Both the position numbers and the translations under genes were made by a program. Under the pieces are notes generated by a model. That model searched no databases. It saw only the letters and a program-made list of their open reading frames with translations, and had not been told where the DNA came from. DNA of 64,000 bases from JADLGL01 sp963667605 (lineage in GTDB: Bacteria > Pseudomonadota > Alphaproteobacteria > Rhizobiales > Kaistiaceae): assembly GCA_963667605.2 (NCBI GenBank), contig CAXXUZ010000003.1, positions 1,915,322 to 1,979,321 on the forward strand. Direction: 5' to 3'. Of this stretch, positions 44,689 through 53,246 are shown one piece after another; position 1 is the first letter of the stretch, and the number at the start of each line of letters is the position of its first letter.

Positions 44689-46506
44689 ATGAGTGCTAGA
44701 ATAAAGATACTCACCGCCGCTGTTCTTTGCAGCAGTGCGCTCTTCGTCGTGCCGGCTAACGCCCAGCAGCTGGTCTCGCAGGACCGGCTGGACAACGCCG
44801 ACGCCGAGCCTCAGAACTGGTTGCATCCGCTCCAAAATTACGGGTCGCAGCGTTACTCACGACTTGACGAAATCAACCGCGACACCATCGACGACCTTCA
44901 CGTCGCCTTCACACTGCCGCTTATGCACTGCCTCCGGGGGCGCAACACCCTCAGCAACAGGGGGATGCCGCTAGTCGATACAAACATCATGTGGTTCGAG
45001 GGCTGCAGCGGTATGCTTTACAAGATCGATATGACTGCGGGCAATCAGGCCATTGTGGAGTGGACCGTCGATCTTGGTGATGAGGACGCTGGAACGAGCG
45101 GTACCACTCGCGGTACGGCGATGTATATGGACTCCATCATCATGAACGTCCGCGCGGGGGGCGACCTAGAGGCCCGCATCGCCCGGGTGAATCGCGATAC
45201 CGGCGAGCTCATCTATGACATCGTGCGTGCCGGTGAAGAAGTCATGAATGGCCCCTGGCCCGGTGGGGACCAACATTCCGGCATCGAGGCAAATTCCGAG
45301 AACTTCACCTCCGGTCCGATGGTCATGGAAGGTATTATCGTCAACGGCAACGGGTCCGGTGACGCCGGCACACGCGGCTGGCTGCAGGGTATTGACTTCG
45401 TGACCGGTGAAATTCTCTGGCGCTGGTATGCTGTTCCTGGCCCCGGCGAGTTCGGCCACGAGACCTGGGCCGACGAGGCCGGGGTCTCATGGCGGACCGG
45501 AGGCGGCGCGGTCTGGACACTCGGCTCCTACGATACCGACCAAAACCTCTTCATCCAGGGTTTGGCACAGCCGGTGCCGATGTTCGATCCGGAGTTCCGT
45601 CCGGGTGACAATCTGTTCACGAACGCCGTGGTAGCCTTGGAGATCGAGACCGGTTCGCTTGCCTGGTACTTCCAGTATGTACCGAACGAGTCCTGGGACT
45701 ACGACGAGCAGGGCGTCCACTTGCTCTACGACACCGTGGTCAACGGTGAGCAGCGGTCCGTTGTCGGCCATTTCGGTCGCAACGGCTTCTACTATCAGCT
45801 TGACCGCACCAACGGCGAGTTCCTTACCGGCGAGCAGTATGTGGCGAAGATCACATGGACTGCCGGCCTGGATCCCAAGACCGGCTTGCCGGTTGAATAC
45901 GATCCCAATTTGGACCTCCAGGTCTACATTCCGGAGACCCGTTGGGCTCGTGCGGACACTGAACTCAAGATTGCTTGTCCGCAGTTGGCTGGAGGCCTGC
46001 GGTGGCAGACACCCGCCGTCAACCCGGACATCGGCATCGCCTTTGCCAGCGGTGAAGATGGCTGTCAGCGTCGTGTGATCATGCCCTCGATTGTGCTCGC
46101 GAATGGCGAGATTGACGAGCAGGGCCGTGGCGTTCCGGGTGGTCAAGTCCAGTTTGACTACCCCACTCCGGAAAACTTCCAGGGTCTCCTGGCGTCCATC
46201 GACATTACCACGGGCGAACTGATCCGTAGCATCGCCATGCCTTATGACGGCCGGAACGGCGTCACCGCGACGGCGGGCGGCCTCATATTCTCAACCTGGG
46301 CCGACGGCGCGATCGTTGCCTACAACGACGAATCGCTGGCAGAGGTTTGGCGTTTCCACACCGGTTCCGGCGTGGAATCCCCGATCTCCAGCTTCGAGAT
46401 CAACGGCAAGCAGTTTCTCGCTGTCTTTGCCGGCGACAACCAGCCGGGTAGCGCGCCCGGCGAGAGCGGCTGGAACGCGACAATGTTCTTCTTCACGCTC
46501 GACTAG
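44689..46506 (+). CDS. PQQ-dependent dehydrogenase (quinoprotein alcohol dehydrogenase family)
   Basis: 605 residues from ATG at 44689 with GGGAG upstream. Signal peptide ending ANA before QQLVSQDRL. Eight-bladed quinoprotein propeller: DNADAEPQNWLHPLQNYGSQ, RYSRLDEINRDTIDDL, GWLQGIDFVTGEILWRWY, FRPGDNLFTNAVVALEIETG, WYFQYVPNESWDYDEQG, GHFGRNGFYYQLDRTNGEF, WTAGLDPKTGLPVEYDPN and the C-terminal SSFEINGKQFLAVFAG. The RPGDN Asp fits the family catalytic base. The vicinal Cys-Cys of classical methanol dehydrogenases is absent. Periplasmic; substrate cannot be told. Ends at a strong terminator. Confidence 0.92.
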   Translation: MSARIKILTAAVLCSSALFVVPANAQQLVSQDRLDNADAEPQNWLHPLQNYGSQRYSRLDEINRDTIDDLHVAFTLPLMHCLRGRNTLSNRGMPLVDTNIMWFEGCSGMLYKIDMTAGNQAIVEWTVDLGDEDAGTSGTTRGTAMYMDSIIMNVRAGGDLEARIARVNRDTGELIYDIVRAGEEVMNGPWPGGDQHSGIEANSENFTSGPMVMEGIIVNGNGSGDAGTRGWLQGIDFVTGEILWRWYAVPGPGEFGHETWADEAGVSWRTGGGAVWTLGSYDTDQNLFIQGLAQPVPMFDPEFRPGDNLFTNAVVALEIETGSLAWYFQYVPNESWDYDEQGVHLLYDTVVNGEQRSVVGHFGRNGFYYQLDRTNGEFLTGEQYVAKITWTAGLDPKTGLPVEYDPNLDLQVYIPETRWARADTELKIACPQLAGGLRWQTPAVNPDIGIAFASGEDGCQRRVIMPSIVLANGEIDEQGRGVPGGQVQFDYPTPENFQGLLASIDITTGELIRSIAMPYDGRNGVTATAGGLIFSTWADGAIVAYNDESLAEVWRFHTGSGVESPISSFEINGKQFLAVFAGDNQPGSAPGESGWNATMFFFTLD

Positions 46507-46529
46507 CGGCGAAGGCGTTCACTCCAGGA

Positions 46530-46556
46530 GGGCGGGGCTTCGGCCCCGCCCTTTTT
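46530..46556 (+). terminator. Strong intrinsic terminator after the PQQ dehydrogenase
   Basis: GGGCGGGGC, TTCG tetraloop, GCCCCGCCC, then TTTTT: a textbook Rho-independent terminator 23 bp past the stop codon. Confidence 0.97.
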
Positions 46557-47153
46557 CGTCGCCCCGTCCGCTTATTCATGGTTCGACCAGCTTCGGTGAG
46601 AACGGCGACCCCGACGTCTGTCCTCAATGATGCTCAGAACGCGGTGCGGATTGCGTTGCCGCATGTGGCAGGGCGACGCTTCACTTTGGTGACGCCGTAG
46701 CGCCTGACCGCTGTTGGGTTGATCGACAGCTTCGCGCCTTATGATCGTCCGGGCGCGTGGGAGGGGCCCATTTCGGTGCGCCCGTGGGGGTTCCGTGTGC
46801 AGAATATTACGATCCCGGTGCGGCGAGCCAGACGTCTACAGCTGCTGCAATGCGGCGAATATCTGCGGGATACCACCCCCGATGCCATCGCCAAATTCTT
46901 CCCGGTGAAGGGCACTTTTTCATCACGAAACGCTGGGGCGAAATTCTCACCGAATTGGTCAGGAGATACCAAGCGACGTAACCCACTAGGACGTTGGGCA
47001 GGGCAAACTTAGTGAGCGGTCCGCCACAAGCTACGCTTGCTCGGGACGACGGGCTTTTTCCTCGCCATCATGGATGAGCGGCGTTAGGGTCGCGCCCGGA
47101 TGAGCCCGGCCGGTTCGCGCGGCGCCGGGCCACAGGCCACGGGGTAAAACGCA
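46557..47153. other. 597-bp region without a recognised gene
   Basis: No open frame here has convincing protein character; the 97-codon frame at 46719 is Arg-rich and unlike neighbouring genes. It may contain the promoter of the following lipoprotein gene. Nothing else seen. Confidence 0.5.
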
Positions 47154-47702
47154 ATGCGTTTGCAGTCGATCGCGGCCACGCCGTTTCTGGCGCTTGCGCT
47201 GACAACACTCGCCGCCTGTGGCGGCGTGGAGGATTCGGCCGATGATATCGCCGATGAGCCCGCGCTGAATGTCGTCGAAGACCCCGCGCCCTTGGCCGCC
47301 GACGAACCCGCGCCCCCTGCGGTCGAGCCTACGCCACCCGCCGAAATTGCCGCCATCGCGGCGGGTGACAATCCGCTCGCTGCGGTGATTGAGGCGCACG
47401 AGCTTGCTGCGACCTATGTATCGGTTCTGGTCGATGAGGATCTGCTGGCCGATCCGCGCGACTTGGAGGAGATCGGCCGCTACCATTGCGAGGGCCGCAC
47501 CGGGTGCCGTGCCATGATCTGGTTCAGCCGCAGCTATTTGCCGCTCAGCTTGCCGGTGGAGGCACGCCAGACAGAGGCCGCTGTTTTCGGGTACGGGATC
47601 AGCGCCGCCGGGCACGAATTGGTGCAGTGGAACTGTGATCTTTTCCCGGAATTCGAGGAGAACGAGTTGCAGTGCCTTCCGCGCACACACAGATTGCTTT
47701 AG
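47154..47702 (+). CDS. Predicted lipoprotein of unknown function
   Basis: 182 residues. Lipobox LAAC (TTLAACGGVEDS, Cys at about 22) after a hydrophobic signal. An acidic, Pro/Ala-rich linker (about 25–65, DPAPLAADEPAPPAVEPTPP) is followed by a globular part with YHCEGRTGCRAMIWF, VQWNCDLFPEF and LQCLPRT: four Cys that could form two disulfides. No known family. The linker style is the same as in the SNase-like lipoprotein encoded convergently at 47977, which suggests related location and use. Confidence 0.7.
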   Translation: MRLQSIAATPFLALALTTLAACGGVEDSADDIADEPALNVVEDPAPLAADEPAPPAVEPTPPAEIAAIAAGDNPLAAVIEAHELAATYVSVLVDEDLLADPRDLEEIGRYHCEGRTGCRAMIWFSRSYLPLSLPVEARQTEAAVFGYGISAAGHELVQWNCDLFPEFEENELQCLPRTHRLL

Positions 47703-47976
47703 CCGGCCCAGTCCATGCCAAGTCGACGACTTCGGATTCCTCGCAGCCATTGGGGGGATAGATGATGCGGACGAGGATTTTGCGATCTTTTCCCAAATTG
47801 ATCACCCGATGGGCTCGGGTGGTATGCCAACAAACTGCAATTCAGTGAACTCGTTGCGGCGGTGTCGGGGCCGGCGGGCTTGGCGTCCTGGGTGTCACTG
47901 ACAACGAACCGGAAACGATCCAAGACCCTGCCGGCGCGATTGGAGCGCTAACCAACAAACCCCGATGAGGGACCGG

Positions 47977-48723
47977 CTAGGGCCGGAGTACCCGAATTCC
48001 ACGATCCGCCCGAAAATCCGCCGGCTCCTGAAACGCCCCTTGCCAGAGGCCGATGCCTTCTTCGCGGGCCGCTGCTTCCAGCGCAGCATATTCCGGCATC
48101 TCCGCCTCGATTGCGAGTGCGAATCCGGATCGGACGTACCTCTCGTTCAGAATCTCGCCATCTTGTTCGCAGATCGCCAGAACACGACCAAGGACGTCGG
48201 GTGATTCGACAGGGGCACAAGTAACCGGACCCTCGGCGATAAGGGTCTGGAGTTGGCGAACCGCTGCCGCCCAGCACTCCCAGACTTGTCCGCCGATCGA
48301 ACACCTCTGCGGCGGATACATCGATTCCAGGCCGTAAAGCAACACCGTCCGCCCGTCGATTTCGATCGTCGCCGACTCGCGTGCGATGGCCACGCCAATG
48401 ATTGGCGCCATCGGATCGACCGCCTCGGCAACGGCTGCCGGCTCCTGAGCCGGGGGCCGTGCTTCGGCCGCTGGGGGTTCAGCAGCTGGCCCGGGCTCCG
48501 CCGCCGGCGCAGGCTCGACTGCGGGATCTGGCTCACCGGCAGCCTCGGGTTCAGCCGCAGGCGCGGGCGCGCCTTCTTCCGCGACCGCTTCCGGGCCGTC
48601 GTCTTCCTCTGCCGTGTCGGCAGTATCATCGCCGCAGCCTGGGAGCACCAGCGCGACAACCAACGCCGAAAGGGCGGCAAATAGTCGCCCTCCAGCTTCC
48701 GCGAAAGCGTGAGGCAAGCTCAT
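47977..48723 (-). CDS. Lipoprotein with EAP-rich linker and SNase-like domain, probably non-catalytic
   Basis: 248 residues. Lipobox LPGC (Cys at 30), then a roughly 75-residue linker of Ala, Pro and Glu (PAPAAEPEAAGEPDPAVEPA…). The C-terminal 130 residues follow the thermonuclease pattern: IARESATIEIDGRTVLLYGL, PPQRCSIGGQVWECWAAAV, VLGRVLAICEQDGE, VRSGFALAI and GIGLWQGAFQEPADFR. The Arg and Glu of the active-site loop (RLxGIDAPE in active enzymes) are replaced by Leu and Pro, although the later GR is kept. So a tethered, perhaps binding-only, SNase fold. Divergent from the PQQ dehydrogenase at 49179. Confidence 0.72.
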   Translation of the reverse strand: MSLPHAFAEAGGRLFAALSALVVALVLPGCGDDTADTAEEDDGPEAVAEEGAPAPAAEPEAAGEPDPAVEPAPAAEPGPAAEPPAAEARPPAQEPAAVAEAVDPMAPIIGVAIARESATIEIDGRTVLLYGLESMYPPQRCSIGGQVWECWAAAVRQLQTLIAEGPVTCAPVESPDVLGRVLAICEQDGEILNERYVRSGFALAIEAEMPEYAALEAAAREEGIGLWQGAFQEPADFRADRGIRVLRP

Positions 48724-49178
48724 CCGGCCAATGAAAATCGGGCATCCCCCCTATTTCGTCTTAGCCGGCAGCCACCCGATAACCGGCGTGTTGACCTGAG
48801 ATTGCCGCCATCAACGGGCATTTACAAGGCCGCCGCACTGGGGCCACGAATTTCAATGCGGGTCAAAATGCTTCGATTCATTGAGGTGGACCGGTCCAGC
48901 ATGATCCAGCGAGCCAACATCTCGGAGATGAACATCCCCGAACGCAGAAGCAACTCGCTTGCCAGAAGTGGTCGTTCGCAGCACCCCGGTCTTCGGGTGT
49001 TCGCATCGCCCCGTAGCCTGCTCTGGACCCCGTCAGGCCAGTGAGTTAACTAAGCCACGCTGAACTGTCGTAGCTCCCAGGGTCCGGTGCCGCGGTCTGC
49101 TTTGCCGGCCGCTTGCGAAGTGCTAAGGGAGAACCGCTGGGCTGCTTGCTCGCCCGGAACAAACAGGGAGAAGAAGGA
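48724..49178. other. Intergenic region between divergent genes
   Basis: 455 bp between the SNase-like lipoprotein (minus) and the third PQQ dehydrogenase (plus). It should hold both promoters. No gene or notable repeat recognised. Confidence 0.5.
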
Positions 49179-51008
49179 ATGGCACGCAAAACATTCAAAA
49201 CCGCGAAAGTGATCGCGGCGGGTCTGCTGGTGTCGGTCAGTTGGCCGGCGATGGCAGCCAACGTGACGCAGGAACGGCTGGAGAATGCCGATAACGATCC
49301 GGCCAACTGGATCACCTGGGGCCAGAACTATGGCGCCCAGCGCTATTCTCGGCTGGATCAGATCAACCGGGATAACGTTGCAAATCTGGTCCCTGTGTTT
49401 GCCGTATCGCTCTCGGACGCCATCAGCGCCGAGGCGTCAGGAGGTATGGAAGTGACGCCACTGGTCGACGATGGCCAGTTGTTCGTCAACTCGGGCTTCG
49501 GCAACATGTGGTCGATCGACGTCAGCGCTGGCAACCGAGGCATGATCACATGGACCGTGGACACTCTCGTGGACACCACGGCAGAACTCGGCTTCGTTTG
49601 GAACCGCGGCAGAGGGCCGGCCCTTTGGGGCAACAATGTCTACCAGAACCTGACCGATGGCCGGGTTGTCGCCGTGGACCAGGAGACCGGTGAGATATTG
49701 TGGGATGTTCAGATCGCCCGCACAACGTCCGGCTTCAACATCGAGGGCGGCATAAACGAAGCTGACCTGGTAGCCGGTGAGGGCTTCACGGCCACACCAC
49801 TGGCAGCGGAGAGCAAGATCTTGGTAGGCCAGTCTAAGGGCGACTGGGCAACCCGTGGCTGGCTGGCGGCGATCAATGCCGACACCGGCGAGGAGGAGTG
49901 GCGGACCTATACCGTGCCGGCCCCTGGCGAACCTGGCCACGAGACCTGGCTCGACGACCACAATGCTTGGCGTACTGGTGGCGCCTCATTGTGGACCACC
50001 GGCTCCTACGACCCCGATACCCGTCTGACAATCTGGGGCACGGCCAACCCGGTGCCAATGTTCAATCCGGAATTCCGTCCGGGTGATAATCTTTATACCA
50101 ACTCAGCTGTCGCCTTCGACATCGACACCGGCGCCATTAGTTGGTACTTTCAGTACTCGCCGAACGAGCAGTTCGACTACGATGAGAACGGCGTCCACTT
50201 CCTATACAACGCCACCATCGACGGACAAGATCGCAGTATCGTTGGGCATTTTGGTCGCAACGGCTTCTTCTATCAGCTCGATCGTGTCACCGGTGAGTTC
50301 CTCAATGCCGGGCAATTTGTCCCTGACCTGAACTGGACGGCCGGCATCGACCCCAAGACTGGAAAGCCGGTCGAGTACGACCCGAACGCTGCCATCCAAG
50401 AATACGCTGTCCGCCAGTTGCCCGATGTCGATCGGCAACTATTGTGTCCGGGTGCGGGCGGTGGCCCCCGTTGGCAGCCAACGGCATACAACCCGGTGAC
50501 CCAAATCGCGTACCAGGCCAGTCATGACACCTGCGGCGCGCTAGGCAACACCGTCGTTGAGCCACTTGGCCCCCTCGGCGGTAATCCGAACGGCCCCGGC
50601 AACATCTTCTTGCCCCAGGGTGGCGAAAACAATGTGCCGGCACGGACAGCCGACAATCCAGGCACATACAACGAAGGCGTGATCACTGCCGTGAACGTCA
50701 CGACCAACGAGGTCGTCGCCAGGATCGTGACGCCGTTCGAAAACCGGGCTGGGGTGACCGACACCGCAGGCGGCCTTCTGTTCACCGGCCACCAGGACGG
50801 TAGGTTCGTGGCCTACAATGACACGACGCTGGAGTTGCTGTACACGTTCTACGTCGGCGCGCGTATCCAGTCCCCGCCGATCACCTATGCGGTCGACGGC
50901 CGGCAATACGTTGCCATCATCGCCGCCGGCGGCGGTAATGGCCCGAACGCGATCCGCGGCATTATGGAGACCGACGCCCAGCTCTGGGTTTTCGCGCTTC
51001 CGCTATAG
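49179..51008 (+). CDS. PQQ-dependent dehydrogenase (quinoprotein alcohol dehydrogenase family)
   Basis: 609 residues from ATG at 49179 (GGGAG 8 nt upstream); the 22-codon upstream extension would hide the signal peptide. Signal peptide ending AMAA before NVTQERLENADNDP. Landmarks: NWITWGQNYGAQRYSRLDQ, FRPGDNLYTNSAVAFDIDTG, WYFQYSPNEQFDYDENG, GHFGRNGFFYQLDRVTGEF, WTAGIDPKTGKPVEYDPN and PPITYAVDGRQYVAIIAAGG. No vicinal Cys pair. It resembles the fragment at 33149 and the enzyme at 44689. It is followed by a cytochrome c and PRP3 on the same strand: dehydrogenase, electron acceptor, partner. Confidence 0.92.
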   Translation: MARKTFKTAKVIAAGLLVSVSWPAMAANVTQERLENADNDPANWITWGQNYGAQRYSRLDQINRDNVANLVPVFAVSLSDAISAEASGGMEVTPLVDDGQLFVNSGFGNMWSIDVSAGNRGMITWTVDTLVDTTAELGFVWNRGRGPALWGNNVYQNLTDGRVVAVDQETGEILWDVQIARTTSGFNIEGGINEADLVAGEGFTATPLAAESKILVGQSKGDWATRGWLAAINADTGEEEWRTYTVPAPGEPGHETWLDDHNAWRTGGASLWTTGSYDPDTRLTIWGTANPVPMFNPEFRPGDNLYTNSAVAFDIDTGAISWYFQYSPNEQFDYDENGVHFLYNATIDGQDRSIVGHFGRNGFFYQLDRVTGEFLNAGQFVPDLNWTAGIDPKTGKPVEYDPNAAIQEYAVRQLPDVDRQLLCPGAGGGPRWQPTAYNPVTQIAYQASHDTCGALGNTVVEPLGPLGGNPNGPGNIFLPQGGENNVPARTADNPGTYNEGVITAVNVTTNEVVARIVTPFENRAGVTDTAGGLLFTGHQDGRFVAYNDTTLELLYTFYVGARIQSPPITYAVDGRQYVAIIAAGGGNGPNAIRGIMETDAQLWVFALPL

Positions 51009-51022
51009 TCCCTTCTTAACCT

Positions 51023-51053
51023 GGCGGCGGGCGGGCGAACCTCGCCCGCCGCC
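51023..51053 (+). terminator. GC-rich hairpin between the PQQ dehydrogenase and cytochrome c genes
   Basis: GGCGGCGGGCG (51023–51033) pairs with CGCCCGCCGCC (51043–51053). No T-run follows, and the next gene starts 37 bp later in the same direction, so it may lower rather than stop expression of the cytochrome, or protect the dehydrogenase mRNA. Confidence 0.5.
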
Positions 51054-51089
51054 ATCCTAATCGTGCGTTTCCTTTGAGGAGTGAGTTGT

Positions 51090-51620
51090 ATGACACTGCG
51101 CCTGAGGTCGTCCGCAGCGCTTCTGTTGGCCGCATTTACCGTCTTCGCTGTTTCGCAGACACCGTTGTTCGCGCAGAACGTAGCGCCGGCTCCGGCGGAG
51201 CCGCCCGCCGATTTGGCCGCCGGCAAACGCATTTGGACCACCACCGCGGGATGTGTCCGCTGCCATGGCTGGTCCGGCAACGGCACCCCACAAGGGCCGG
51301 GGTTCCCGCCGGGAGCCAACCTCCGTGAAGTGACCCTCCCCCCGGACGCACTCGCCGAGATCATCCGCTGCGGCCTCCCCGGCAGCGAGATGCCGTCGTT
51401 CGGCCGTGGTGCCTGGACCAGAACGACCTGCTTCGGCATGACTGCCGATCAGATTGGCGCCGCGCGGCCGCCGGCGGACGGTACCCAGATATCGGATGCG
51501 CAAATCGCCTCGCTGGTAAGCTACATAGAGTACCAGATAATGGGCCATGGCCCGATCAACTTGGCCGATTGCGAAGCCTATTACGGAGCTGGCACCGCCC
51601 AGTGCCGCCCATATCAGTGA
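51090..51620 (+). CDS. Small c-type cytochrome of the PQQ dehydrogenase set
   Basis: 176 residues from ATG at 51090, 8 nt after GAGGAG. Signal peptide ending FAQ before NVAPAPAEPPA. Haem motif CVRCH (TTAGCVRCHGWSGNG), axial Met in GLPGSEMPSFG, additional Cys in IIRCG, TTCFGM, LADCEAYYG and AQCRPYQ, which suggest disulfides. The GWSGNG…REVTLPPDAL pattern matches the cytochrome at 36542. Predicted to accept electrons from the adjacent dehydrogenase. Its stop overlaps the PRP3 start (GTGA). Confidence 0.9.
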   Translation: MTLRLRSSAALLLAAFTVFAVSQTPLFAQNVAPAPAEPPADLAAGKRIWTTTAGCVRCHGWSGNGTPQGPGFPPGANLREVTLPPDALAEIIRCGLPGSEMPSFGRGAWTRTTCFGMTADQIGAARPPADGTQISDAQIASLVSYIEYQIMGHGPINLADCEAYYGAGTAQCRPYQ

Positions 51621-53134
51621 TCGTCGCTCGCGCCCGTGGCTTTGCCGCCGCCGCTCTTTCGGTGGCCGTTCTCGCTTTGGGCCCCGGCTTCCTGGCAAGT
51701 GGCGCGGCACAGTCGCCGCCCGCGGCTGGTGGACCGATCACTTTCGATCTCGGCCGTCCGGATATTTGGGATTTGTTGCCGCTTGGCCAGCCCTTCACTG
51801 AGCTGGCGACTGAGGGCTTAGTGAACCTTGCCTGCGGTACGGCTGGGGGGCCACCGTCATTGCCGCTATCCGGCTGGTGGGATTACTCGAAGTGCCCGCC
51901 CGATGATGAGACCGGTCTGCACGAAATCTACTTCGAATACGAAAACATAAACCTTTATATTGGGCTAGCTCATTATGAAACTAACGCCACCACCTTCACG
52001 GTGGTTGCGGGCGATTTTCCGGCTGTCGTTTCAGCTCTTTTCACCGATGATGGGTTCTTGGGGGGGTTGCGCATCGTCACCGACAATGACGTGGCCGATG
52101 GCGAACGCAGCCGTGCCTACACGCTACTCTATTATCTGCTATCGTTCTTCCCTGGCGCGACTTTTGACTGCGTCGACGAAGACCCCAAGGAGGGCCAGAC
52201 GCCGGTCGGCCCCGCGTTCGTCAAGTCCCGCTGCGTTGCGATGACGGCCGACACCGCCTACTCGCTTGAGGCCGATTTCTTTCGCCGCGCGGGTGAGGCC
52301 GGCTTCAACCAGCGCGTACCGGACAGGCAGATCCGGACTGAAGGTCAGTTCTGGAGCCAGACCCGGCTCGAGCAGATCTTTGTTGGCACGATCCCCGACC
52401 GGGAGGCACGTGCGGCCGAGCTCGCGGCCTTTGTTCCGATCCCCGATCCCGTGGCGGTCCGGGCCATGGACTGCCCAGGCTGCGATCTCCGCGGAGCAAA
52501 CCTAGCCAGGGCCAACCTCGCCGGCGCAAACCTCGCTGGCGCTAATTTGGCAGGCGCGATCTTTCACGAGGCTAACCTTGCGGGCGCGAACCTCTCGGGC
52601 GCCGACCTAACGGGCGCCAATCTCAACCGGGCGATCCTGGTTAGCACTGACCTCACCGGCGCCAATCTTGCGGGGGCGTTGCTTTATGGAGCCCGTCTAT
52701 CCGGAGTAATGGCGGAAGGCGCGGACTTCCGGCTCACCAAGATGCAGACCGCCGACTTTACGAGCGCCCGGCTCAGCGGCGCCAACCTCACCCAGGCGGA
52801 CCTATCGGGAGCCACGCTAAACGGCGCCGACCTCCACGGCGCCGACCTACGCGGAGTCGGGATCATCGCAGCGAGGGCCCAGCGGGCGAATTTCGAAGGC
52901 GCCCTTCTCGATGACGCCATCCTCTACCAGACCGCTTTCACCGGCGCGGTGTTTGTCGACGCCATAATGAATCGTGTCGATCTCCGCAGCGCGAACTTGC
53001 AGAACGCGGACTTCACCAACGCGATTCTCACAGGCAGCGCGTTCTGGGGCGTCATCGTCTCCGGCATCAACCTGACCGGCGCCAACCTCGAAGGTGTGAC
53101 CGACCTGCCCCGGACCGCCCTGCCGGCCGACTAG
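51617..53134 (+). CDS. Exported pentapeptide-repeat protein with uncharacterised N-terminal domain (PRP3)
   Basis: 505 residues starting at GTG 51617, which overlaps the cytochrome stop by GTGA; this start places a good signal peptide (VIVARARGFAAAALSVAVLA, cleavage near GAAQ) at the N-terminus. N-terminal domain (about 40–285): LACGTAGGPPSLPLSGW, TGLHEIYFEYENINLYIG, FFRRAGE, EGQFWSQTRLEQIFVG. Then DCPGCDLRGANLARANLAG opens about 200 residues of pentapeptides with long ANLAG/ADLTG runs. Translational coupling to a c-type cytochrome is the clearest evidence that these proteins work with the dehydrogenase. Molecular role unknown. Confidence 0.88.
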   Translation: MIVARARGFAAAALSVAVLALGPGFLASGAAQSPPAAGGPITFDLGRPDIWDLLPLGQPFTELATEGLVNLACGTAGGPPSLPLSGWWDYSKCPPDDETGLHEIYFEYENINLYIGLAHYETNATTFTVVAGDFPAVVSALFTDDGFLGGLRIVTDNDVADGERSRAYTLLYYLLSFFPGATFDCVDEDPKEGQTPVGPAFVKSRCVAMTADTAYSLEADFFRRAGEAGFNQRVPDRQIRTEGQFWSQTRLEQIFVGTIPDREARAAELAAFVPIPDPVAVRAMDCPGCDLRGANLARANLAGANLAGANLAGAIFHEANLAGANLSGADLTGANLNRAILVSTDLTGANLAGALLYGARLSGVMAEGADFRLTKMQTADFTSARLSGANLTQADLSGATLNGADLHGADLRGVGIIAARAQRANFEGALLDDAILYQTAFTGAVFVDAIMNRVDLRSANLQNADFTNAILTGSAFWGVIVSGINLTGANLEGVTDLPRTALPAD

Positions 53135-53246
53135 GGCCTCGCTAGGGTTCGCTTTCGGGCATACGAACCAACCCGAGAGTCGTTATGGCATGGCCCGTGT
53201 CTGTGGCTTCGCCGCTTGTGTGATTTGAGCGGTCTCTCATCCGATC

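Noticed and set aside
46719..47012. 97-codon frame in the gap after the PQQ dehydrogenase
   Set aside because: Arg-rich, overlapping frames on both strands of similar length, no ribosome binding site and no resemblance to any protein.
44689..51008. Assigning lanthanide or calcium dependence to the PQQ dehydrogenases
   Set aside because: The residue near the catalytic Asp could not be aligned safely by eye across these divergent enzymes.
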